From: Candidatus Omnitrophota bacterium
GTDB taxonomy: Bacteria; Omnitrophota; Gorgyraeia; 2-01-FULL-45-10
Reading direction: 5' to 3'
DNA: 42,449 bases
NCBI GenBank assembly: GCA_026387175.1
Contig: JAPLME010000012.1
Location: forward strand, 203,429 to 245,877
This document shows, one piece after another, positions 7,653 through 14,072 of this stretch; positions within the stretch are counted from its first letter, which is position 1; each line of letters starts with the position of its first letter. A program made the position numbers and the translations under genes. The notes below the pieces were generated by a model. It was not told the origin of the DNA and made no database searches. It saw nothing but the letters and a program-made list of their open reading frames with translations.

Positions 7653-10025
7653 ATGAAGACCTTAAAGATTGCCGTGACGATAATATTAGCGGTTGCGTTT
7701 GTCATATCGGCCGGATTTGCAACTTTTGCCGAGGACTATAATGATATTGTGGTGAGGCATCAAGAGTTGACGAGTAAGCTAATGCTGAATATGCGCTCGC
7801 CGGGCATAAGGACCGAAGGCAGGACGACTACTTCCTATGTCCCGATCAAAATCCTCGCAATAGCCGAACGATATCTGAAGGAGATCTTAAACCCCGAGAG
7901 TTTTAAGCTCAGTCAGTGGAGTGTAAAACCCGGTTCGTTAGTCGTTGTATTCAAACTTCCTGATGGCTCACCGGCAACTATAAATGTTGATATGCGTACG
8001 GGCAAGCCGAGTATATCGGGAGGCGATATGGTTAAGAATGGAGTTCTGAAGACCCGGGAGACCATAGCCCGGAAAATGAACGTCGATATATCAGAGGTTC
8101 ATATAAATGGAATCGGGGATTGGGCTATCGGGATGACCATGGGTATTCCCCCGAATATCTTTGATACCGTGGTGCTGCCGGCGAGCGTCGAAGGCTATGC
8201 TCTTAAACTTCAGTATCGGCACAATCAATTCGGTCAGCCTGTTCAGGAAACCACGACCATAACATTGCTGTCGTTTGTGAACAAGAAAACAGGAACCGAT
8301 CTGCTTCAGAGCGCTATGGGCTGTCTGAATGGGATCTTAAATCCGAATGCCTACACACTGGACTCCTGGCTGATAAGTGCGGGCGGGAATCTTACGTTTA
8401 CCTTCAAGCTCGCTGACGGCTCGAAAATTAGAGTCAATGTGAGCGCTCAATCCGGTAAGTCTAAAATAGATGGTATCCTTGCCTCTCCGAAAGATTTGAA
8501 ACAAGCCAGCACAATCCTCGGAGCGAATGCCGTCATCGGAATAACTACACTGCTCACTACTAAGGACGGCAAAGATATCGTAGGAGCCGCTACAATTACA
8601 AAGTTTTACGATAAAGAAGGCAATCTCGTGGGATCGCATGTAGTAAATGGATCCCTGGGACCGCTATACGGCAACGGCAATCGATGGCTTGATGGTAAAG
8701 GTGTTCTCATAGGCTATGATGCTTCTTCAGAAGCCCTGAAACAAGCCAGCACGATCCTCGGAGCGAACGCCACGTTCGGAATAACTATACCGCCTCTTGC
8801 CAGTACGCCAGAAGGAGCCACTACGATTACAAAGTTCTACGATAAGGATGGAGTTCTCATGGGAACGCATATGGTAAATTCATCTCTGAGGACAAATAGC
8901 GATGTGTGGCGTGATGGTAAAGGCGTTATCATAGGTTATGGAGCTTCTCCAGAAGCTTTGAAACAAGCCAGCACGATCCTCGGAGCGAATGCCGTCATCG
9001 GGATAACTGCACCATATACTGTTAATCTTCTCCACATCAAGGATATGCCCATATACATCACCACAATTACAAAGTTCTACGATAAGGATGGCGTTCTCAT
9101 AGGAACGCATATGGTAAGCCCGTATCCAAACGGCAATCGATGGCTTGACGGTAAAGGTGTTCTCATAGGCTACGATGCCTCTTCGGGAGCTTTAAAACAA
9201 GCCAGCACGATCCTCGGCGCGGACGCCACGTTCGGGATAACTATACCGCCTTCCAGCATTACGAATGGCAATATAGAATATGTTATGGTAGGTGCCGCCA
9301 CAGTCACGAAGTTCTATGATAAGGACGGTGTTCTCATAGGAACTCATATGGTGAGTGGGTCGCTGGGACCGATATACGGTAACCAATGGTTTAACGGTCA
9401 AGGCGTTCTTATAGGCTACGGAGCCTCTCCGGAAGCCTTGAAACAAGCCAGCACGATCCTCGGAGCGAACGCCGCCTTCGGGATAACTACACCATATACT
9501 ATTAAGATAGCTGGCGCTACAATTACAAAGTTCTACGATAAAGAAGGCAACCTCATAGGAACGCATATGGTAAGCCCTTATCCAAACGGCAATCGATGGC
9601 TTGACGGTAAAGGTGTTCTCATAGGCTACGATGCCTCTTCGGGAGCTTTAAAACAAGCCAGCACGATCCTCGGAGCGAACGCCATGTTCGGAATAACTAT
9701 ACCGCCTCTTGCCAGTACGCCAGAAGGAGCTACTACGATTACAAAGTTCTACGATAAAGAAGGCAACCTCATAGGAACGCATATGGTAAGTCCCAGGCCG
9801 GGCGGCGACCAATGGTTTAATGGTGAAGGCGTTCTTATAGGATACGAAGCTTCTGAGATAATTAAAACCGAGCCGCCGGTTATCAATGCTGACGCTGCGG
9901 GTAAGATGAGCGTATTAGCGGATATAAACGCTAAGGCGGCGGAAGTTGCCGCTGCCGGTGCCAGTATCGATCCGAATCTGGCGCTAAAAAGGAATAATCT
10001 GCCGGCAGAACAGCTGAAACGATAG
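7653..10025 (+). CDS. large secreted repeat protein, unknown function
   Basis: A 790-residue product behind a strong AAAGGAGGG ribosome site. A signal peptide occupies residues 1-26, with probable cleavage after T-F-A. Two related ~57-residue segments follow (about 66-122 and 216-272), each with an I-L-N-P-x-x-F/Y-x-L start and an F-K-L-x-D-G-S strand. Residues 282-735 are six tandem units of 70-82 residues, each opening with L-K-Q-A-S-T-I-L-G-A and closing with G-V-L/I-I-G-Y-x-A-S. A Gly-rich variable loop and the motif T-K-F-Y-D-K-x-G-x-L sit between. The tail is Ala-rich and lacks a sorting or membrane anchor. Each unit looks like a small beta-rich domain. The position downstream of the ECF sigma/FecR pair suggests a regulated surface or exported protein. 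No enzyme motif is visible. Confidence 0.8.
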   Translation: MKTLKIAVTIILAVAFVISAGFATFAEDYNDIVVRHQELTSKLMLNMRSPGIRTEGRTTTSYVPIKILAIAERYLKEILNPESFKLSQWSVKPGSLVVVFKLPDGSPATINVDMRTGKPSISGGDMVKNGVLKTRETIARKMNVDISEVHINGIGDWAIGMTMGIPPNIFDTVVLPASVEGYALKLQYRHNQFGQPVQETTTITLLSFVNKKTGTDLLQSAMGCLNGILNPNAYTLDSWLISAGGNLTFTFKLADGSKIRVNVSAQSGKSKIDGILASPKDLKQASTILGANAVIGITTLLTTKDGKDIVGAATITKFYDKEGNLVGSHVVNGSLGPLYGNGNRWLDGKGVLIGYDASSEALKQASTILGANATFGITIPPLASTPEGATTITKFYDKDGVLMGTHMVNSSLRTNSDVWRDGKGVIIGYGASPEALKQASTILGANAVIGITAPYTVNLLHIKDMPIYITTITKFYDKDGVLIGTHMVSPYPNGNRWLDGKGVLIGYDASSGALKQASTILGADATFGITIPPSSITNGNIEYVMVGAATVTKFYDKDGVLIGTHMVSGSLGPIYGNQWFNGQGVLIGYGASPEALKQASTILGANAAFGITTPYTIKIAGATITKFYDKEGNLIGTHMVSPYPNGNRWLDGKGVLIGYDASSGALKQASTILGANAMFGITIPPLASTPEGATTITKFYDKEGNLIGTHMVSPRPGGDQWFNGEGVLIGYEASEIIKTEPPVINADAAGKMSVLADINAKAAEVAAAGASIDPNLALKRNNLPAEQLKR
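8496..9857 (+). repeat. six tandem in-frame repeats of 210-246 bp
   Basis: Units begin at 8496, 8736, 8958, 9192, 9438 and 9648, and every length is a multiple of three. Unit starts are nearly invariant at DNA level while the central ~40-70 bases vary in sequence and length. A 95-bp block at 9123-9217 is identical to 9579-9673, which indicates recent duplication or gene conversion. Confidence 0.9.
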
Positions 10026-10052
10026 CGTCGAAATAGACATTTACGATTATTA

Positions 10053-10090
10053 GAAGGCCTCTTCATTTATCACTGGAGAGGTCTTCTTTT
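10053..10090 (+). terminator. intrinsic terminator after the repeat-protein gene
   Basis: Arms 10053-10062 and 10077-10086 form a ten-pair stem with one G-U pair around a 14-base loop, followed directly by TTTT. It sits 28 bases after the stop codon. Confidence 0.82.
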
Positions 10091-10146
10091 CCTCCTATTC
10101 GTCGGCGCTCGCAAGCTTCAACTCCCCAGACTTATTTGAGTGAGAT

Positions 10147-10231
10147 TGGTGCGGAAGAAGGGAGTTGAACCCTTAAGGTGTTACCCATACGGTTCTGAGC
10201 CGTACGCGTCTGCCAGTTCCGCCACTTCCGC
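10147..10231 (-). tRNA. tRNA-Leu (anticodon CAG)
   Basis: Read on the minus strand, the gene folds into a cloverleaf with a GCGGAAG/CTTCCGC acceptor stem and a G-G-C-A-G-A type D loop. The anticodon loop is CTCAGAA, giving CAG. A long variable arm, typical of class II leucine tRNA, and a GGTTCAACTCC T-arm follow. Discriminator A and an encoded CCA end are present (plus-strand TGGT at 10147-10150). Total length is 85 bases with CCA. It is a single gene transcribed opposite to its neighbours from its own promoter. Confidence 0.96.
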
Positions 10232-10248
10232 ACGAAATAGGTTCACCA

Positions 10249-10277
10249 AGTATACCCTAAATCACTCAGACTGTCAA
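10249..10277 (-). promoter_or_regulatory. promoter of tRNA-Leu
   Basis: On the minus strand: perfect TTGACA (10277-10272), a 17-base spacer and TATACT (10254-10249). The predicted start is about ten bases before the mature tRNA 5' end, as expected for a stable-RNA promoter. Confidence 0.88.
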
Positions 10278-10322
10278 TTATCCCAAAATAGACCCCCGGG
10301 GTATATTTTACGCCAATTCCGC

Positions 10323-10351
10323 TTGACAAAATAGTTCTTTAGAGTTACGAT
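10323..10351 (+). promoter_or_regulatory. promoter of the hppA transcript
   Basis: Perfect TTGACA at 10323-10328, a 17-base spacer and TACGAT at 10346-10351 (four of six consensus positions). The predicted start near 10358 leaves a ~88-base leader before the hppA ATG. It diverges from the tRNA-Leu promoter about 45 bases away. Confidence 0.65.
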
Positions 10352-10380
10352 AAGTCATAAATTATTCTGATTGCTACAAA

Positions 10381-10420
10381 AGAATGTAACCAGAGACGAC
10401 CATTCTCTGGTTTTTATTTT
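10381..10420 (+). terminator. terminator-like hairpin with alternative pairing in the hppA leader
   Basis: Arms 10388-10396 and 10404-10412 form a nine-pair perfect stem with a seven-base loop, followed by a T-rich run. It lies between the predicted start site and the ribosome site (AAGGAGGAG, 10429-10437). AGAATG at 10381-10386 can instead pair with CATTCT at 10401-10406, which overlaps the 3' arm and would break the terminator. This is the geometry of an attenuator. The leader seems too short for most large riboswitches, and no known class was recognised. Confidence 0.6.
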
Positions 10421-10445
10421 ATAACATTAAGGAGGAGAGTAAGAC

Positions 10446-12728
10446 ATGTTTGGTTCTATTTCTGCGACATTGTTTGAAGTGGTTGCCATCTGGGGAGTTC
10501 TGTTTATTGCTATTTTAGGCCTGGGCTATGCTTTTCTATTAAAAACCCAGATCATGAAAAAAGACAAAGGCACTAATGAGATGCAGGATGTCTGGTCTGC
10601 TATACGCATGGGTGCAGACGCCTATCTTGGCCGCCAGCTCAAGAGTATTCTTCCCTTAATTTTCGGACTTACCGTAGTTTTATTCTTTTCGGTTTATATA
10701 ATCCCGCCCAGCAGTGAAGCGTTACAGCGTTTTAGCGGCATGAATCCGGATACTATTAGGCTTATCGTTGGCCTTGGGCGCGCTCTAGCGTTTATTATGG
10801 GCGCGTTCTTCTCGCTTATAGTGGGACAATTCGGAATGCGCATGGCGGTTGAGGGTAATGTCCGCGTAGCAAGCGCATCACGAAGAAGCTTCAGTGAAGC
10901 GTTACAGATCGCCTACCGCACAGGAACCATCACGGGCATGCTTACGGATGGATTAGGACTCTTAGGCGGCACATTGATATTTATCATTTTCGGCATCGCC
11001 TCTCCCGATGTACTTTTAGGCTTTGGTTTCGGCGGGACGCTGCTTGCCTTATTTATGCGCGTGGGCGGCGGAATCTTTACAAAGGCGGCCGATATCGGAG
11101 CCGACCTCGTAGGAAAGGTTGAGAAGAATATTCCGGAAGACGATCCCAGGAATGCGGCTGTTATCGCGGACCTCGTGGGCGATAACGTCGGCGATTGCGC
11201 TGGTATGGCCGCGGATATTTTCGAATCTTATGAAGTCACTATCGTTTCGGGCCTGATCTTAGGCTTGGCGCTGGTTGCAATGACGGGCCAGATCAAATGG
11301 ATAATATTTCCTCTCTTGGTGCGCGGCATAGGCGTGCTTTCCTCTATTGTAGGGACATATCTGGTAAGGGGAGGGAAAGATGGTGAAAATACAGACGCTT
11401 TCGCCAGCATAAACCGCGGTTTCTATGCTTCGGCGGCTATTTCGATGGCAGCATTTATGGTATTGGCGCATTTCTACATGCATGAATGGAGAGCGTTCTT
11501 CTCGGTAGGTATAGGCATATTACTGGCTATCGTCATCGATGAAATAACAAAATATTTTACGCATACACAGCATGCTCCGGTCAAAGAGATCGCCCAGAGT
11601 TCAAAGACGGGCTCCGCGACATTGATATTGAGGGGGCTTGCGATAGGATTCGAATCGTCGGCCTGGCAGTTCGTCGTTATCGCCATCACTATTCTGGCAG
11701 CGGTCGTTATCTATTGGGGACAATCGGTTGCCTTTGTACTCTACGGCGTGGCGATGACCGGCATAGGAATGCTTACTCTGACCGGCAACAATGTGGCCAT
11801 GGACTCCTTCGGGCCCATTGCCGATAATGCGAACGGGATAGGCGAGATGGCGCATCTGGAGCCTAAGGCGCGCCAGATAATGGCTGACCTCGACGCGGTT
11901 GGCAACACAACCAAAGCGATCACTAAAGGCATCGCGATCGGCTCGGCAGTCATTGCGGCGGTATCGCTCTTTGGCTCGTTCCTCACGGATGTTACCATGG
12001 TTCAAGCGCAAATGAACGTGCCGGAACATCTGCGGATGCTTGTTACGGGTATACGCGTTTCGGAGCCGATCGTCTTTATAGGCTTACTTTTAGGCGGGGC
12101 AATCCCTTGCCTATTTTCGGCGCTTATGATCAATTCTGTCGCGCGCGCGGCGTCCTTAATCGTAAATGAAGTCCGCCGGCAATTTCATATTCCCGGCCTT
12201 ATGGAAGGCAAGGTAAAACCAGATTATAAAAAAGCTGTTGAAATCTGCACCATAGCCGCGCAGAAAGAATTGATAGGATTGGCGTTAATAGCCATCTTAA
12301 GCCCGATATTAATCGGGCTTGTGCTGAAGGTCGAGGCTCTGGGCGGCTTCCTGGCGGGTGTCATTATTTCGGGCCAGCTTCTGGCGGTATTTATGGCAAC
12401 CGCTGGTGGCGCATGGGATAATGCCAAGAAGACGATAGAAGACGGTTTATACGGCGGCAAGGGTTCGGATGCACATAAGGCATCGGTTGTCGGAGATACG
12501 GTGGGAGATCCTCTTAAGGACACCGCGGGCCCGGCACTGAACCCGATGATAAAAGTTATTAACCTCGTTTCCCTGTTAGCGGCGCCGATAATTATCCATC
12601 TTCATCGGGCCGATGCGGGAGTTATTGTCGCGATAGCGATATGTGTGCTTCTTATATTCGGGGCCATTATCTACTCCAAGCACGGGGTCTTGAGTTTCAG
12701 GAAGCCGAAAGAGGATAGTACCTTCTGA
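10446..12728 (+). CDS. hppA: membrane-bound ion-translocating pyrophosphatase, K+-independent type
   Basis: A 760-residue integral membrane protein with about 16 predicted helices. It couples PPi hydrolysis to H+ (or Na+) pumping across the inner membrane. The PPi/Mg site is intact: A-D-L-V-G-K-V-E followed by E-D-D-P-R-N, then D246-N-V-G-D-C-A-G-M-A-A-D and, near the C-terminus, G-D-T-V-G-D-P-L-K-D-T-A-G-P. The diagnostic motif reads G-N-T-T-K-A-I-T-K-G, with Lys490 and Thr493. K+-dependent enzymes have Ala and Gly/Ala there, so this belongs to the K+-independent, usually H+-pumping, class. It sits upstream of the dedA-kdp run with a 74-base gap and no clear terminator, so read-through is possible. 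It would recover energy from biosynthetic PPi. Confidence 0.97.
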   Translation: MFGSISATLFEVVAIWGVLFIAILGLGYAFLLKTQIMKKDKGTNEMQDVWSAIRMGADAYLGRQLKSILPLIFGLTVVLFFSVYIIPPSSEALQRFSGMNPDTIRLIVGLGRALAFIMGAFFSLIVGQFGMRMAVEGNVRVASASRRSFSEALQIAYRTGTITGMLTDGLGLLGGTLIFIIFGIASPDVLLGFGFGGTLLALFMRVGGGIFTKAADIGADLVGKVEKNIPEDDPRNAAVIADLVGDNVGDCAGMAADIFESYEVTIVSGLILGLALVAMTGQIKWIIFPLLVRGIGVLSSIVGTYLVRGGKDGENTDAFASINRGFYASAAISMAAFMVLAHFYMHEWRAFFSVGIGILLAIVIDEITKYFTHTQHAPVKEIAQSSKTGSATLILRGLAIGFESSAWQFVVIAITILAAVVIYWGQSVAFVLYGVAMTGIGMLTLTGNNVAMDSFGPIADNANGIGEMAHLEPKARQIMADLDAVGNTTKAITKGIAIGSAVIAAVSLFGSFLTDVTMVQAQMNVPEHLRMLVTGIRVSEPIVFIGLLLGGAIPCLFSALMINSVARAASLIVNEVRRQFHIPGLMEGKVKPDYKKAVEICTIAAQKELIGLALIAILSPILIGLVLKVEALGGFLAGVIISGQLLAVFMATAGGAWDNAKKTIEDGLYGGKGSDAHKASVVGDTVGDPLKDTAGPALNPMIKVINLVSLLAAPIIIHLHRADAGVIVAIAICVLLIFGAIIYSKHGVLSFRKPKEDSTF

Positions 12729-12802
12729 TTTAAAAGGAAGGCCTTTATGAAGTTTTCCTATCCGCATGACCATTTCTCCCAAGGAAAGGTAATAGGTGGC
12801 CT

Positions 12803-13444
12803 ATGGAGTTCTTCCAGAAACTGATCGATATAATCCTCCATTTTGACGCGTACATCAGCGTTATGATCCAATATTGCGGTTTATGGGCGTATCTTATACT
12901 TTTCGGGGTCATCTTTGCCGAAACCGGGTTTGTGGTTATGCCGTTTTTGCCAGGGGATTCTCTTCTTTTCGTGCTGGGCACATTTGCCGCGCGGGGAACA
13001 TTTCACCCGATGCTTTTGGCCGGTATTTTGATGTTGGCGGCTATTTTAGGCGATAGCGTTAATTATGCTATCGGAAAATACCTGGGAGATCGCCTGATTC
13101 ATGCCAAGGGCATCCCGTTCTTTAAGAAAGAGCACCTGGATCGGACACATCTTTTTTATAAAAAGTACGGCGGCAAGGCTATTATTTTAGCCAGATTTAT
13201 GCCTATAGTGCGGATGTTCGCCCCGTTTGTGGCAGGCATCGTGCGTATGGATTATGCTAAATTTTTCATATATAATGTCATAGGAGGCATGGCGTGGGTG
13301 ACAATTTTCATATTTAGCGGTTACTATTTCGGAAATATCCCTTTTGTGAAAAAAAATCTTTCTTTGGTTGTTATTGCTATTATATTCGTGTCGATAATGC
13401 CGGGAGTAATCGAATTCCTTAAGTATAAGTACAGGAAGAAATGA
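12803..13444 (+). CDS. DedA family membrane protein
   Basis: 213 residues with a VTT/SNARE-associated domain. The family signatures are clear: F-A-E-T-G-F-V-V-M-P-F-L-P-G-D-S-L near residue 45, then L-G-D-S-V-N-Y-A-I-G-K and R-F-M-P-I-V-R-M-F-A-P-F-V-A-G near residue 130. The latter contains the arginines known to matter in E. coli DedA proteins. Members act in the inner membrane in membrane-potential and pH homeostasis, and some flip polyprenyl phosphate or phospholipid. The start matches the family N-terminus. The stop overlaps the nitroreductase start (ATGA), placing it first in a nine-gene run that ends with kdpD. Confidence 0.93.
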   Translation: MEFFQKLIDIILHFDAYISVMIQYCGLWAYLILFGVIFAETGFVVMPFLPGDSLLFVLGTFAARGTFHPMLLAGILMLAAILGDSVNYAIGKYLGDRLIHAKGIPFFKKEHLDRTHLFYKKYGGKAIILARFMPIVRMFAPFVAGIVRMDYAKFFIYNVIGGMAWVTIFIFSGYYFGNIPFVKKNLSLVVIAIIFVSIMPGVIEFLKYKYRKK

Positions 13445-14070
13445 AAAAATTCGGAATCAATTGGTTAAAAAATAACACCTTATCATCCATTAAAAATCGT
13501 CATAGCGTAAGAATCTTCCTTGATAAGCCTGTTGATGACGAGGATCTCAAAACTATTCTTAACGCGGCAAATCAGGCCCCGTCAGCTCATAATCAACAGT
13601 CATGGCGGTTTATTGTCATAAGGGGAGAGAAGAAGAGCGATTTGGCTAATCTTATTTGCGCGAAGGCAGGCACTTTTTCTAAACCGTCCTCGACGCTGCT
13701 TCGCCTGGCATCGCGCAGCATCGCTTCCGCGCCGGTTGTGGTTGCCGTAGCAAATAGCGGAGAGCTTATTTCGAGGGGGCCGGAATTATTTAAGGTGGAT
13801 AAGAATAAGAGCGCCGCTCACGATTTCTTCCGCATTATGGAGATACAAAGTTCTGCCGCCGCTGTCCAGAATTTATTGATCGCCGCGACATCCTTAGGTC
13901 TTGCCACTGTGTGGCTTGGCGTGCTTGTCCTTATAAAGAACGATATCCTAAAATTCCTCGGTGAACCGGAGGGCGAGTTTATGGCGGTGGTCCCTGTGGG
14001 TTATGCGGCCAAGCCGAGCGGTAATGGCCCCCAAAAACAACCATTGAACATGGTTGTGAAAACTTTATAG
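13441..14070 (+). CDS. nitroreductase family flavoprotein
   Basis: A 209-residue FMN-dependent oxidoreductase fold. The N-terminal S-I-K-N-R-H-S-V-R-I-F and the A-P-S-A-H-N-Q-Q-S-W-R-F segment form the FMN phosphate and ring contacts. S-S-A-A-A-V-Q-N-L-L-I-A-A-T-S-L-G-L (about 138-155) and a late V-V-P-V-G-Y complete the family pattern. These enzymes use NAD(P)H to reduce nitro, quinone or halogenated compounds; the real substrate cannot be read from sequence. It overlaps dedA by four bases and lies two bases before the Ca2+-ATPase gene, an unexpected partner for ion-transport genes. Confidence 0.9.
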   Translation: MKKFGINWLKNNTLSSIKNRHSVRIFLDKPVDDEDLKTILNAANQAPSAHNQQSWRFIVIRGEKKSDLANLICAKAGTFSKPSSTLLRLASRSIASAPVVVAVANSGELISRGPELFKVDKNKSAAHDFFRIMEIQSSAAAVQNLLIAATSLGLATVWLGVLVLIKNDILKFLGEPEGEFMAVVPVGYAAKPSGNGPQKQPLNMVVKTL

Positions 14071-14072
14071 AT

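Noticed and set aside
8496-9857. Regularly spaced repeats as a CRISPR array
   Set aside because: Units are 210-246 bp, in frame and protein-coding, with no short-repeat/unique-spacer alternation. No CRISPR array or cas gene was seen anywhere in the window.
10140-10334. 64-codon plus-strand frame over tRNA-Leu
   Set aside because: It is antisense of a convincing tRNA-Leu and its promoter; there is no ribosome site or family match.
10381-10445. Fluoride or other known riboswitch before hppA
   Set aside because: Fluoride riboswitches do control some pyrophosphatase genes, but the conserved pseudoknot and motif bases of that class could not be found in this short leader.
12747-12824. 25-codon frame with an AAGGAAGG site just upstream, between hppA and dedA
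   Set aside because: Composition is unremarkable, it overlaps the well-supported dedA start, and no membrane or motif feature is present. It may be only a ribosome-binding region; conservation would be needed.
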